From contig URQB01000013.1 of assembly GCA_900549825.1 (NCBI GenBank), positions 1 through 59,526 on the forward strand: a stretch of 59,526 bases of DNA. Direction: 5' to 3'. A program made the position numbers and the translations under genes. The notes beneath the pieces are model-generated. The model was not told where the DNA came from. It made no database searches and worked only from the letters and a program-made list of their open reading frames with translations. Of the stretch, positions 16,780 to 25,283 are shown piece by piece (the first letter of the stretch is position 1; every line of letters begins with the position of its first letter). The DNA comes from an uncultured Oscillospiraceae bacterium (GTDB taxonomy: Bacteria; Bacillota; Clostridia; Oscillospirales; Acutalibacteraceae).

Positions 16780-17328
16780 ATGTATATGTTAACGATCGCC
16801 GACCAGACGCGGCTGTTCCTGCTTGCGCTCGGGCTCGGTTTTCTGCTGGGTATTGTATATGACCTGTTCCGCGTTATCCGCATGGCGTTTACCATGCGGC
16901 GCGTGGGGGTTTTTATTCAGGATGTCCTTTTTTTTCTGACCTGCGCCGCTGTGACCTTTGTCTTCCTGCTCGCCGTCAATCAGGGGGAGATCCGCGGCTT
17001 TATCATCGCGGGCGAGGGCCTGGGGTTCCTGATCTATTATTTCTCCTTCGGCCTGCTTGCTGTGCGCGTGAGCAGCTTTCTGGTGCATGCGGTACACCGG
17101 CTGTTCTATCTGATTTCCGTGCCCTTTCGGGCTCTTTTTCGTCTGCTGAAAAAGCTTTTCGGAAAAATTGGAATTTCTGTAAAGAAAACCTCAAAAAAAT
17201 TTGCAAAGAAATCAAAATTTAACTTGAAACATCATAAAACTTTATTGTATAATCTTATAAAGAACGCCGGATCGAACAGGCAGCAAAAAAAGCAGCAAAA
17301 GCGAAAGGGGGGCGAGGATTCATCGTGA
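16780..17328 (+). CDS. yabQ: Sporulation protein YabQ
   Basis: 182 residues, starting at ATG 16780 one base after the yabP stop (ATG 16786 is an alternative). YabQ is a polytopic mother-cell membrane protein required for spore cortex formation. The N-terminal half has about four membrane segments (LFLLALGLGFLLGIVYDLFRVIR, FIQDVLFFLTCAAVTFVFLL, GLGFLIYYFSFGLLAVRV), with YDLFRVIR the family signature. The C-terminal ~60 residues are strongly basic (KKTSKKFAKKSKFNLKHHK, QQKKQQKRKGG). It overlaps divIC by 4 bp. Confidence 0.92.
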   Translation: MYMLTIADQTRLFLLALGLGFLLGIVYDLFRVIRMAFTMRRVGVFIQDVLFFLTCAAVTFVFLLAVNQGEIRGFIIAGEGLGFLIYYFSFGLLAVRVSSFLVHAVHRLFYLISVPFRALFRLLKKLFGKIGISVKKTSKKFAKKSKFNLKHHKTLLYNLIKNAGSNRQQKKQQKRKGGEDSS

Positions 17329-17618
17329 AGAAAAAAAAGAAGCGCAGGAACAGTGTGATTCTCGTCCTGTTGCTTTTAGTGGTTGCGGGAACTTTTGCGG
17401 TTCGCCTGGTTCAGCTGCAGATTGGAATTCATGAGCAGGAGCAGGCGCTAAACAACCTGCAGGTTGCCTATGAGCAGCAGCAGGAGGATAACAACGCGCT
17501 ACGCAAGAAGCTGAACAATGCGGATGAAGCGCAGTATATCGAGCGGGTTGCGCGGGACAGCCTGGGCCTGATCAAGCCCGGCGAAAAGGTCTATGTGGAC
17601 GCATCTCCGGGCGATTGA
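17325..17618 (+). CDS. divIC: Septum formation initiator DivIC/FtsB
   Basis: 97 residues with the full family layout: a short basic cytoplasmic start (KKKKKRRN), one membrane helix (~10-28, VILVLLLLVVAGTFAVRLV), an extracytoplasmic coiled coil (~36-70, EQEQALNNLQVAYEQQQED) and a conserved end (YIERVARDSLGLIKPGEKVY). It works with FtsL and DivIB in the divisome. GTG start 17325 lies within the ATGA-like GTGA overlap with yabQ, implying translational coupling. Confidence 0.93.
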   Translation: MKKKKKRRNSVILVLLLLVVAGTFAVRLVQLQIGIHEQEQALNNLQVAYEQQQEDNNALRKKLNNADEAQYIERVARDSLGLIKPGEKVYVDASPGD

Positions 17619-17662
17619 GCTATTTGGGTTGAAAGAGATTGAAGGAGGCTTGTGTTTTTTTT

Positions 17663-18133
17663 ATGCAAGTAGAGGTTGGAGCAATTGTTGAGGGAAAAGT
17701 GACGGGCTTGACGAACTTCGGCGCCTTTGTCAGCCTGCCGGACGGCAAAACGGGCATGGTGCACATTTCAGAGGTCGCGCCGACCTATGTCAAGGAGATC
17801 CGCGATTACCTGACGGAAAATCAGGAGGTCAAGGTTAAGATTTTGAGCGTTGGCGACGACGGGCGCGTCAGTCTGTCCATCAAACGCGCCATGGAGCCTG
17901 AGCAGCAGCGGGCCCCTCAACGGCAGCAGCGGCCAGGCGGCGGGCAACAGCGGCGTTCTGCGCCGCCGGTGTGGCAGGGCTCCAAGCCGGTGCAGACAGA
18001 AAACCTCTCCTTTGAGGATATGATGGCGCGTTTTAAGCAGGTGAGCGATGAGAAGATCACCGATCTCAAGCGATCCTCTGAGAGTAAGCACGGCGGCGGA
18101 TTTTCCCGGCGCGGCAATGGCTCCAATCGCTGA
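17663..18133 (+). CDS. yabR: S1-domain RNA-binding protein, YabR type
   Basis: 156 residues. A single S1 (OB-fold) domain fills ~1-75: VEVGAIVEGKVTGLTNFGAF, GKTGMVHISEVAPTYVKEI, VKVKILSVGDDGRVSLSIK. A low-complexity Gln/Arg/Pro-rich linker and a basic tail ending GGGFSRRGNGSNR follow. The family is a cytoplasmic RNA binder of uncertain target, conserved after divIC. The SD AAGGAGG is 14 nt from ATG 17663 across a U8 run; no better start exists in frame. A hairpin terminator follows at 18240. Confidence 0.9.
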   Translation: MQVEVGAIVEGKVTGLTNFGAFVSLPDGKTGMVHISEVAPTYVKEIRDYLTENQEVKVKILSVGDDGRVSLSIKRAMEPEQQRAPQRQQRPGGGQQRRSAPPVWQGSKPVQTENLSFEDMMARFKQVSDEKITDLKRSSESKHGGGFSRRGNGSNR

Positions 18134-18239
18134 GAAGCCTCCATTACCGGTTACATAAAAGCCTTTTCAGCCGGACAGGCTGTTAAGCGGTAGGGGAAGT
18201 GCATCTTCCTCTCAATTAAAAAATCAATAAAAATGCAAA

Positions 18240-18264
18240 GGGGCGGAGATGATCCGCCCCTTTT
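18240..18264 (+). terminator. Terminator of the yabP-yabQ-divIC-yabR operon
   Basis: GGGGCGGA (18240-18247) pairs with TCCGCCCC (18253-18260), then TTTT. Confidence 0.85.
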
Positions 18265-18318
18265 GGATGTCATTGGGGCATCGCCCCATCCTATGACGAG
18301 AAAGGAAGTTTATCCCCT

Positions 18319-19680
18319 TTGGAGCAGATCGAACAGCGTAATAAAATGGGCACAAAGCCCGTTTTTCCCCTTTTGATGACCATGGCGTTCCCGCCGATGA
18401 TTTCCATGCTGGTCCAGTCGATGTACAATATTGTGGACAGCATGTTTGTCGCGCGCTTCAGCCAGGGCGCACTGACGGCCGTATCTCTTGCCTTCCCGCT
18501 GCAGAACTTGGTGCTGGCTGTGGCGGTTGGCGCAGGGGTGGGCGTCAATTCCTATATCTCGCGCAAGCTCGGCGCGCAGGATCAGGATGGTGCGAACGCG
18601 GCGGTCACGCATGGTTTTCTTCTATCCTTTGCACATGCGGTTTTCTTTGTAATATTCGGCCTGGTTGCCATTAAGCCGTTTTTCCGGATGTTTACGGACT
18701 CCCCGGAGATTTTCAGCCTTGCATGCGATTACAGCTATATCGTTGTGCTCGGCGCGTTCGCGCAGCTGTTTCATATCATGGTGGAAAAGCTGCTGCAATC
18801 AACCGGCCGGATGCTTGCGCCAATGTTGTTGCAGGCAATCGGCGCGGTGGCCAATATCATCCTCGATCCGATCCTGATTTTCGGCCTGTTCGGCGCGCCC
18901 CGCATGGGGGTGCGCGGCGCTGCCATTGCAACGCTGCTGGGGCAGGTGCTGTCGATGACGCTTTCCCTGCTTGTGTTTTTCCTGCGGGATCAGGATGTGC
19001 GCGTTGATTTGAAAAAATTTAAGCCGGATCTGCGGGCCATTGCCCAGATTTATGCCGTAGGCGTGCCGACGATGCTGATGAACGCGCTTGGTTCTCTGCT
19101 GGTAACGCTGCTCAATTCGATCCTGATCCGCTTTTCGGAGCTTGCGGTATCCGTATTCGGCGTGTATTTTAAATTGCAGACCTTTGTCTTCATGCCTGTC
19201 AGCGGCCTGACGCAGGGTGCGCTGCCAATCATGGGTTACAATTACGGCGCGGAGAACCGGAAACGGCTTCTCTCGACCCTGCGCTGCGCCGTGCTGGTAG
19301 CCGTCGGGATGATGGCGGCGGGGAATCTGCTGTTCGCCCTGATTCCGGACAAGCTGCTCCTGCTCTTCGATGCATCTCCGGAGATGCTCCGGATCGGCGT
19401 GCCAGCGTTGCGCATCATCAGCTGCAGCTATATTTTCGCGGCGGTAGGGTTGATTTTTTCAAACCTTTTTCAGGCGGTCGGAAAGGGTGCATACAGCCTG
19501 ACGGTGTTCCTGATGCGCCAGCTGATCGTCGTCGTCCCGCTGGCCTTCCTGCTCTCGCGGACGATGGGGCTTGAAGGCATCTGGCTGTCCTTCCCGGTGG
19601 CGGAAGCGGCGGGCGCGTTCGCGGCGGTGATCTTTTTCCTGCTGTTTCGCCGGAAGGACGCCATTTTTCAGCAATCTTAA
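18319..19680 (+). CDS. MATE family efflux transporter
   Basis: 453 residues, typical length, about 12 membrane segments in two halves. The MATE hallmarks are present: PPMISMLVQSMYNIVDSMFV in helices 1-2, PLQNLVLAVAVGAGVGVNSY, and in the second half TQGALPIMGYNYGAENRKR. Expected to export drugs or organic cations against a Na+ or H+ gradient. Start TTG 18319 follows AAAGGAAG by 10 nt and an ATG lies at codon 10. It follows the yabR terminator and is followed closely by a probable broken gene. Confidence 0.92.
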   Translation: MEQIEQRNKMGTKPVFPLLMTMAFPPMISMLVQSMYNIVDSMFVARFSQGALTAVSLAFPLQNLVLAVAVGAGVGVNSYISRKLGAQDQDGANAAVTHGFLLSFAHAVFFVIFGLVAIKPFFRMFTDSPEIFSLACDYSYIVVLGAFAQLFHIMVEKLLQSTGRMLAPMLLQAIGAVANIILDPILIFGLFGAPRMGVRGAAIATLLGQVLSMTLSLLVFFLRDQDVRVDLKKFKPDLRAIAQIYAVGVPTMLMNALGSLLVTLLNSILIRFSELAVSVFGVYFKLQTFVFMPVSGLTQGALPIMGYNYGAENRKRLLSTLRCAVLVAVGMMAAGNLLFALIPDKLLLLFDASPEMLRIGVPALRIISCSYIFAAVGLIFSNLFQAVGKGAYSLTVFLMRQLIVVVPLAFLLSRTMGLEGIWLSFPVAEAAGAFAAVIFFLLFRRKDAIFQQS

Positions 19681-19686
19681 GAGGAA

Positions 19687-19966
19687 ATGATCATGCGATG
19701 CACTATCAATGGCTTTGGCCTGGAATATCACAGCGACTTTCGGCAGGCAGCGGAATATCAGGATATCCGGCCGCTGCATACGGAAGGAAAGCGCGCTGCC
19801 GGAGCCCCAAATCCATCAGGTCCGGTTTGGCTTTTCTCTGAAAGGGAATCAGGCTTCCGAGAAAATTCTGCTGGAGGAACCGGATACGACATTATTTGTC
19901 CTTGATCCGCAGGAAAATATTTTCAAAAAGAAGCAGATGCGCTTTCCGCTTCTTTCCCACACATAA
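19687..19966 (+). pseudogene. Probable frameshifted small gene, unknown
   Basis: A start with AGAGGA SD at 19687 (MIMRCTINGFGLEYHSDF...) reads sensibly to about 19785. The protein-like continuation then moves to the +1 frame (ESALPEPQIHQVRFGFSLKG, LLEEPDTTLFVLDPQENIF, KKKQMRFPLL) and stops at 19966. Neither frame alone looks like a complete protein, and together they give ~92 residues. I do not recognise the family. It could instead be two chance ORFs. Confidence 0.4.
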
Positions 19967-19988
19967 TAGTGGAAGAAAGGAGTCCGGC

Positions 19989-20258
19989 ATGAACGAAAAG
20001 GAATACGCATTTGACGCAGTGATTCAAAAGGTGCCGGATCTCGATGGTGCGTATGTTCAAATCCCCTTCGATGTGAAGGCGGAATTTGGGAAAGGCCGCG
20101 TCAAGGTGCACGCTACCTTTGACGGCGTGCCTTATGACGGCAGCCTTGTCCGCATGGGTACGCCGGGCCATATCCTCGGCGTGCGAAAGGATATCCGGGC
20201 ACAGCTTGGAAAAACGCCGGGCGACACCGTGCATGTTACGCTGCGGGAGCGCTCATGA
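19989..20258 (+). CDS. DUF1905 domain protein
   Basis: 89 residues, ATG 19989 with AAAGGAG 8-9 nt upstream. The whole protein fits the small beta-rich DUF1905 fold: FDAVIQKVPDLDGAYVQIPF at the start, KGRVKVHATFDGVPYDGSL, MGTPGHILGVRKDIRAQLGK and the closing PGDTVHVTLRE. The biochemical role of this family is not established. It ends 25 bp before ligA and may be co-transcribed with it. Confidence 0.85.
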   Translation: MNEKEYAFDAVIQKVPDLDGAYVQIPFDVKAEFGKGRVKVHATFDGVPYDGSLVRMGTPGHILGVRKDIRAQLGKTPGDTVHVTLRERS

Positions 20259-20282
20259 CATTTGGCAGGAAGGATGTTTGGT

Positions 20283-22265
20283 ATGACCGAGTTTGAAACG
20301 GCGCAAAAAAGGGCGGAAGAGCTGCGCGGGCTGCTCCATTACCATAGCAAGCGCTATTATGAGGATGACGCGCCGGAGATCGAGGATTATGAATATGATC
20401 AAATGCTGCGTGAGCTGGAGAAGCTGGAGCATGCACATCCGGAGCTCATCACGCCGGATTCGCCGACACTGCGCGTCGGTGGCCGGGCGGATTCCCAGTT
20501 TGCGCCGGTAACGCATACGGTCGTGATGGAGAGCCTGCAGGACGGATTCAGCGAGGACGAGGTGCGTGATTTTGACCACCGCGTGCGGGAAACGGCGGAG
20601 CATCCGCAATATGTCGTAGAGCCGAAGATCGACGGACTGTCCGTCTCCCTGGAATATGAAAACGGTCTGTTTGTGCGTGGCTCCACGCGCGGCGACGGGC
20701 AGGTCGGCGAGGATATCACGGTCAACCTGCGCACGATCCGCGCGATCCCGCTGCGCATCAAAGAGGCGCTGCCGTCGCTTGAGGTGCGCGGTGAGGTCTA
20801 TATGCCGCGGGAGTCCTTCCTGCGGCTGACGGAGCAACAGGAGCTCAGGGAGGAAAAGCCCTTTAAAAATCCGCGTAACGCTGCGGCGGGGTCGCTCCGG
20901 CAGAAGGATCCGCGCGTGACGGCCTCCCGCAGGCTTTCGATTTTTGTCTTCAACATCCAGCAGATCGAGGGAAAAACGCTCTCCGGCCATCAGGAATCGC
21001 TGGATTATTTGAAGGAGCTCGGCTTTCAGACCGTCCCGTTTTATAGCCGGTATGGCGATATTGAAGCTGTGCTCGGCGAAATTCGGCGCATTGGCGAAAT
21101 CCGTGGCACGCTGCCATTCGATATCGATGGCGCGGTGGTCAAGGTGGATCGCTTTACCCAGCGGGAAGCGCTCGGCAGCACCTCCAAATTCCCCAAATGG
21201 GCGCTGGCCTATAAATATCCGCCGGAGGAAAAAAAGACGAAGCTCATTGATATCGAGATTAACGTCGGCCGCACCGGGGTGCTCACGCCGACAGCGGTGC
21301 TGGAGCCGGTGCTGCTGGCAGGCTCGACCGTCAGCCGTGCAACGCTGCACAATGAGGATATGATCCGGGAAAAGGATATCCGCCTGGGCGACACGGTGAT
21401 CGTCCGCAAGGCGGGTGATATCATTCCGGAGGTGCTCTCCGTTGTGTCACACCGGCCGGATGCACTGCCCTATGAGATGCCGAAGGTCTGCCCCTCCTGC
21501 GGCGCGCCCGTGCACAGAGAGGAGGGTGAATCCGCCCTGCGCTGCAACAACGCGGAATGCCCGGCGCAGCTGATGCGGATTCTCATCCATTTCTGCTCGC
21601 GCGACGCGATGGATATCGAGGGCTTTGGCCCTGCGGTAGTCGAGCTGCTCGTCGGGCAGGGCCTTGTCCAAACGCCCGCGGACCTATACCGGCTGCGTGT
21701 GGAGGAGCTGGAACCGCTCGAGCGGATGGGCAAAAAATCGGCGGAAAACCTGACCGCCGCGATCGAACGCTCCAAACAAAACGATCTTTCCCGCCTGATT
21801 TTCGCTTTGGGCATCCGCCATATCGGCCAGAAGGCTGCAAAGCTACTTGCCCTGCGGTTCGGCACGATGGAAGCGCTTGCAAAGGCGACGGCGGAGGAGA
21901 TGGAGGCGATCGACGGCTTCGGCGCAATCATGGCCCAGAGCACGGAGAGCTTTTTCGCCCTGCCACAGACAGCCAACCTGCTCGATGAGCTGCGCGGATA
22001 TGGCGTCAACATGGAGTCTCTTGAAAAGCCGCAGAGCGATGCGCTTGCCGGGAAGACATTCGTCCTGACCGGAACACTGCCGAGCCTGACGCGCGCGCAG
22101 GCCTCTGCAATGATCGAAAAAAGCGGAGGAAAGGTATCCTCCTCCGTTTCGAAAAAAACCTCCTTCGTCCTTGCGGGTGAGGAAGCGGGCAGCAAGCTGA
22201 AAAAGGCGAATGACCTTGGGATTCCGGTGATCACAGAAGAACAGTTTATGGATATGATGGGATAA
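20283..22265 (+). CDS. ligA: NAD+-dependent DNA ligase LigA
   Basis: 660 residues. It seals nicks in replication and repair using NAD+. All domains are visible: Ia (YYEDDAPEIEDYEYDQML), the adenylation domain with catalytic K115 in VVEPKIDGLSV, the OB fold (NVGRTGVLTPTAVLEPV, LHNEDMI), a four-Cys zinc finger (CPSC...CNNAEC), HhH motifs (LERMGKKSAENL, LIFALGIRHIGQKAAKLLA) and a C-terminal BRCT domain (AGKTFVLTGTLPSLTRAQA). ATG 20283 is chosen from the SD and the family N-terminus. gatC/gatA, often next to ligA in Firmicutes, are absent; pcrA is also not here. Confidence 0.97.
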   Translation: MTEFETAQKRAEELRGLLHYHSKRYYEDDAPEIEDYEYDQMLRELEKLEHAHPELITPDSPTLRVGGRADSQFAPVTHTVVMESLQDGFSEDEVRDFDHRVRETAEHPQYVVEPKIDGLSVSLEYENGLFVRGSTRGDGQVGEDITVNLRTIRAIPLRIKEALPSLEVRGEVYMPRESFLRLTEQQELREEKPFKNPRNAAAGSLRQKDPRVTASRRLSIFVFNIQQIEGKTLSGHQESLDYLKELGFQTVPFYSRYGDIEAVLGEIRRIGEIRGTLPFDIDGAVVKVDRFTQREALGSTSKFPKWALAYKYPPEEKKTKLIDIEINVGRTGVLTPTAVLEPVLLAGSTVSRATLHNEDMIREKDIRLGDTVIVRKAGDIIPEVLSVVSHRPDALPYEMPKVCPSCGAPVHREEGESALRCNNAECPAQLMRILIHFCSRDAMDIEGFGPAVVELLVGQGLVQTPADLYRLRVEELEPLERMGKKSAENLTAAIERSKQNDLSRLIFALGIRHIGQKAAKLLALRFGTMEALAKATAEEMEAIDGFGAIMAQSTESFFALPQTANLLDELRGYGVNMESLEKPQSDALAGKTFVLTGTLPSLTRAQASAMIEKSGGKVSSSVSKKTSFVLAGEEAGSKLKKANDLGIPVITEEQFMDMMG

Positions 22266-22354
22266 AAAGTTTGAATTTCGGAGAAACCGCAGTTGTTTTT
22301 ATCCCCATCTGCTGGTATAATGAAAGAAAGATATGCAAACGGGAGGCGTGCGCC

Positions 22355-23275
22355 ATGGGAGAGGAAGCCCAATTCCGCAATGCCGCAGTGGGCGGTTTTA
22401 ATAAAGAGGATGTCCTGCGTTATATTGAGATGATGAAGCAGGCCGCGCTGGAGAGCAACATGAAGCTCGATCAGACCACCCGGCAGCTTCAGGATGCGCA
22501 GCGGCGTGTTCAGGTGCTGGAAGCGCAGCTCAAGCAAAAGCAGGAGGAAGCTTCCCGCTTGGCGGCGGATGGCCAGTCCCTTCAAACGCGTCTGCATCAG
22601 GTGGAGGAGCAGGCGCAGCAGATGAGCGCCCGCCTTGCCAGCTACGATGCGGACAAGTCCAAGCTCCAGGCGGTGGAAATGCAGATCGGCTCGCTCATGG
22701 TCAGCGCGCATATGTATTCCAACCGAATCATCTCCCAGGCCAGGCAGGAGGCAGAGCGCATCACGCAGCAGGCCTCCATGGCGATCGACCAGGCCACCAA
22801 TCATATCAATATCCTCTCCGTGGATGCGGAATCTGCGCAGGGGCGATATCAAAACCTGTTTAACGAGGTTTCCGCCAAAATTCAGGCGCTGTCCTCCTCC
22901 CTGCAGGAGGCGGGCGAGCAGCTGCAGGCGAAGATCCGCCGCAATGTGGCGGAGGCGGAGCAGGCGCTGCGGGCGGAAATGCCCCTGCCCGGAGAAGCTT
23001 CTTCGGCGGACAGCCCTGTGCCGCAGGCGGTTCAGGCATCCGATGCGCCGGCGGCCGGGTCGGAGCCGGATCGGCCCTCCGGGAAAGACATGCCGGCCGG
23101 TATGCCGGCAGAAGCATCTGCCGGAGAAGACGCCGAGCCGCGGGAGATTCCGCCGGCCCCCTCTGTGGACAAGCCCGTCACCTCTCCGCAGGATCAGCCT
23201 TTTACAAATGGCGGGATTGATTACAGCCGGTTTGTCGATGTGATTTCCCATGACGGCATGTTTTCGGAAGAATAA
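22355..23275 (+). CDS. DivIVA-like coiled-coil protein
   Basis: 306 residues from ATG 22355 (GGGAGG SD). The start MGEEAQFRNAAVGGFNKEDVLRYIEMM resembles the N-terminal membrane-curvature motif of DivIVA/GpsB-type proteins (F..AVGGFNKEDV..YI). A long coiled coil follows at ~30-115 (LQDAQRRVQVLEAQLKQKQE), then a second helical region (~125-210) and a disordered Pro/Glu/Ala-rich tail closing with GGIDYSRFVDVISHDGMF. Likely acts at the poles or septum as a scaffold. The tail length and short C-terminal motif differ from classical DivIVA. Confidence 0.7.
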   Translation: MGEEAQFRNAAVGGFNKEDVLRYIEMMKQAALESNMKLDQTTRQLQDAQRRVQVLEAQLKQKQEEASRLAADGQSLQTRLHQVEEQAQQMSARLASYDADKSKLQAVEMQIGSLMVSAHMYSNRIISQARQEAERITQQASMAIDQATNHINILSVDAESAQGRYQNLFNEVSAKIQALSSSLQEAGEQLQAKIRRNVAEAEQALRAEMPLPGEASSADSPVPQAVQASDAPAAGSEPDRPSGKDMPAGMPAEASAGEDAEPREIPPAPSVDKPVTSPQDQPFTNGGIDYSRFVDVISHDGMFSEE

Positions 23276-23304
23276 GAACAATTGATACATAGAGGTGTAA
23301 CGGG

Positions 23305-23835
23305 ATGGCGGTCTATCATCTGGATTGCGCGGAGTTCAAAGAGAAAGCGCGCACCCTGCGCGCAGGCGATCGGGTTTTGCTCTCCGGCACGGCCTATACC
23401 GCAAGGGATGCGGCGCACAGGCGTATGGCGCAGGCGCTGGAGCAGGGGGAGCCGCTCCCGTTTCCATTGGATGGAGCTGTCATCTATTATGCGGGCCCTA
23501 CGCCCGCGCCCGCGCACCTGCCCATCGGGAGCTGCGGTCCGACCACCTCCGGGCGGATGGATGTTTATACCCCCGCCCTGCTTGACCGGGGCCTTGCCGC
23601 GATGATCGGCAAGGGCGAACGAAGCTCCGAAGTCTGCGAGGCGATCTGCCGGAACAAGGCTGTGTATCTCTGCGCGGTCGGCGGCGCCGGCGCGCTGGCG
23701 GCAAAGTGCATCGATTCCTGTGAGGTGATCGCCTATGAGGATCTGGGCTGTGAATCCGTGAAAAAGCTGCATCTCAAAGAGTTTCCGCTGACGGTCGCGA
23801 TCGACTGCGTGGGCGGGAATCTCTTTGACCGCTGA
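23305..23835 (+). CDS. Fe-S hydro-lyase beta subunit (class I fumarate/tartrate dehydratase)
   Basis: 176 residues matching the C-terminal (swivelling) domain of class I fumarases: RAGDRVLLSGTAYTARDAAH, AVIYYAGPTPA, the substrate-binding loop IGSCGPTTSGRMD, IGKGERS, and VGGAGALAAKCI. In two-subunit enzymes this is the beta subunit, which needs an alpha subunit holding the [4Fe-4S] cluster. No alpha gene lies next to it; the neighbours are a DivIVA-like gene and a sirtuin. It must pair with an alpha subunit encoded elsewhere or be an orphan. SD AGAGGTG, 7 nt spacing; terminator at 23851. Confidence 0.85.
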   Translation: MAVYHLDCAEFKEKARTLRAGDRVLLSGTAYTARDAAHRRMAQALEQGEPLPFPLDGAVIYYAGPTPAPAHLPIGSCGPTTSGRMDVYTPALLDRGLAAMIGKGERSSEVCEAICRNKAVYLCAVGGAGALAAKCIDSCEVIAYEDLGCESVKKLHLKEFPLTVAIDCVGGNLFDR

Positions 23836-23850
23836 TGGAACATCAAAACG

Positions 23851-23875
23851 GCCGCCCGGGATGGGCGGCTTTTTC
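23851..23875 (+). terminator. Terminator after the hydro-lyase gene
   Basis: GCCGCCC (23851-23857) pairs with GGGCGGC (23863-23869) and is followed by TTTTTC. Confidence 0.8.
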
Positions 23876-23893
23876 TATGAAGGAGGTTTCTCA

Positions 23894-24610
23894 ATGGATC
23901 AGAAAATCAGGCTTCTGAAGGATTGGGTACGGGGAAGCGGCAATATCGTCTTCTTTGGCGGCGCAGGGGTATCCACGGAGAGCGGGATTCCGGATTTTCG
24001 CAGTACGGACGGGCTGTACCGCCAGCAGTACGATTACCCGCCGGAGGAGATTTTGAGCCATACCTTTTTTATGTGCAACCCGGAGGAATTCTTCCGCTTT
24101 TATCGCGCAAAGATGCTCTGCCTGAACGCAAAGCCCAACGCAGCGCACCGGAAGCTTGCGCAGTGGGAACGGGAGGGGAAGCTGAAGGCCGTTGTTACCC
24201 AGAATATCGACGGGCTGCACCAGGCGGCAGGCAGCAAGCGGGTTTTTGAGCTGCATGGGAGCGTGCTGCGCAATACCTGCATGCGCTGCGGAAGATTTTA
24301 TGACGCGCAGTCGATCCTGAGAAGCGAGGGCGTGCCGCGCTGTGAATGCGGCGGGATCGTCAAGCCGGATGTCGTGCTCTATGAAGAGGGGCTGGACCAG
24401 CGGACGGTGCGGGGCGCTGCCGATGCGATTGCGAACGCCGATATGCTCATTGTGGGCGGAACCTCCCTGGCGGTCTATCCAGCTGCCGGGCTGGTGAATG
24501 ATTACACCGGGAACCGGCTGGTGCTGATCAACCGGGATGAAACGCCGCTCGACGGGCGTGCCGGTCTGGTGCTGCATGGAAAGATCGGAGAAATTTTGGA
24601 GCTGGTTTGA
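23894..24610 (+). CDS. NAD-dependent protein deacylase, Sir2 family
   Basis: 238 residues, typical bacterial sirtuin. It removes acyl groups from lysines using NAD+. NAD-binding motifs are intact: FFGGAGVSTESGIPDFRS (~22-39) and VTQNIDGLHQAAG, with the catalytic His in VFELHGSV. The structural zinc site is CMRC...CEC (the last pair in RCECGGIVKPDVVLYEE), and GGTSLAVYPAAGL closes the Rossmann fold. ATG 23894 follows GAAGGAGG. The Y/R pair that marks SIRT5-like desuccinylases is not evident, so deacetylation is the default guess. Confidence 0.94.
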   Translation: MDQKIRLLKDWVRGSGNIVFFGGAGVSTESGIPDFRSTDGLYRQQYDYPPEEILSHTFFMCNPEEFFRFYRAKMLCLNAKPNAAHRKLAQWEREGKLKAVVTQNIDGLHQAAGSKRVFELHGSVLRNTCMRCGRFYDAQSILRSEGVPRCECGGIVKPDVVLYEEGLDQRTVRGAADAIANADMLIVGGTSLAVYPAAGLVNDYTGNRLVLINRDETPLDGRAGLVLHGKIGEILELV

Positions 24611-24648
24611 CATTTGTAATCCCCGTCGGAAAGGATTGAATTGAAACG

Positions 24649-25119
24649 ATGAAAAAGACGAATGCGATCCGCCTGTTGGAGCAGGCGGGCGTTGCATATG
24701 AGGCGCGGACGTATCCCGTGAATGAGAGCGACCTTTCCGGTACCCATGCCGCGGCAGTATTGGGAATCCCGGCGGGGCAGGTGTTCAAGACGCTGGTTCT
24801 GCGCGGGGCAAAAACCGGCTATTTCGTTTGCTGCATCCCGGTGGATCAGGAGGTTGATCTCAAAAAGGCCGCGAAGGCGGCAGGTGATAAAAAGGCGGAA
24901 ATGCTCCCGATGAAGGAGCTTTTGCCCGTGACGGGCTATATCCGCGGCGGTTGTTCGCCGGTGGGCATGAAAAAGAAATTCCCGACCTTCCTCGACACTT
25001 CGGCACAAAAATGGGACCGGATTTCCGTCAGCGCGGGTACACGGGGCGAAATGGTGCTTGTAGAGCCCGAGCGGCTCCGAGAGCTGACCGCCGCTTCGTA
25101 TGCGGCGCTTACGCTGTAG
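24649..25119 (+). CDS. ybaK: Cys-tRNA(Pro)/Cys-tRNA(Cys) deacylase YbaK
   Basis: 156 residues, single YbaK/EbsC domain. The enzyme hydrolyses cysteine mischarged on tRNA(Pro). Family motifs: TNAIRLLEQAGVAYE, VFKTLVLRG with the conserved Lys, the KKAAKAAGDKKAEML helix, GYIRGGCSPVGMKKKFPTF (the GG.SP loop) and ISVSAGTRGEMVLVEP. It is 38 bp after the sirtuin and probably in the same transcript. ATG 24649 has only a loose SD (AAAGGATTG). Confidence 0.93.
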   Translation: MKKTNAIRLLEQAGVAYEARTYPVNESDLSGTHAAAVLGIPAGQVFKTLVLRGAKTGYFVCCIPVDQEVDLKKAAKAAGDKKAEMLPMKELLPVTGYIRGGCSPVGMKKKFPTFLDTSAQKWDRISVSAGTRGEMVLVEPERLRELTAASYAALTL

Positions 25120-25194
25120 GCTTCTTCCGGCTCCGGTTGGGAAACGCCTGACGGCAAGCCTGCGCGGGAAAGCATCACGAAATATGCGCCGCTA

Positions 25195-25247
25195 AAAAGA
25201 GCCTCCTCACTATACCATTCCGTTCCGGTAGCGAGGAGGCCTCTTTG
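25195..25247. terminator. Bidirectional terminator between ybaK and gtrA
   Basis: AAAAAGAGCCTCCTC (25195-25208) faces GAGGAGGCCTCTTTG (25233-25247). Convergent genes end on both sides. Confidence 0.8.
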
Positions 25248-25283
25248 TTTGTTTATGTCCTGGCGGGCATTTTTACGCCGTTT

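Noticed and set aside
20253..23290. 365- and 606-codon antisense ORFs under ligA and the DivIVA-like gene
   Set aside because: Shadows of LigA and its neighbour, with no family motifs or start signals.
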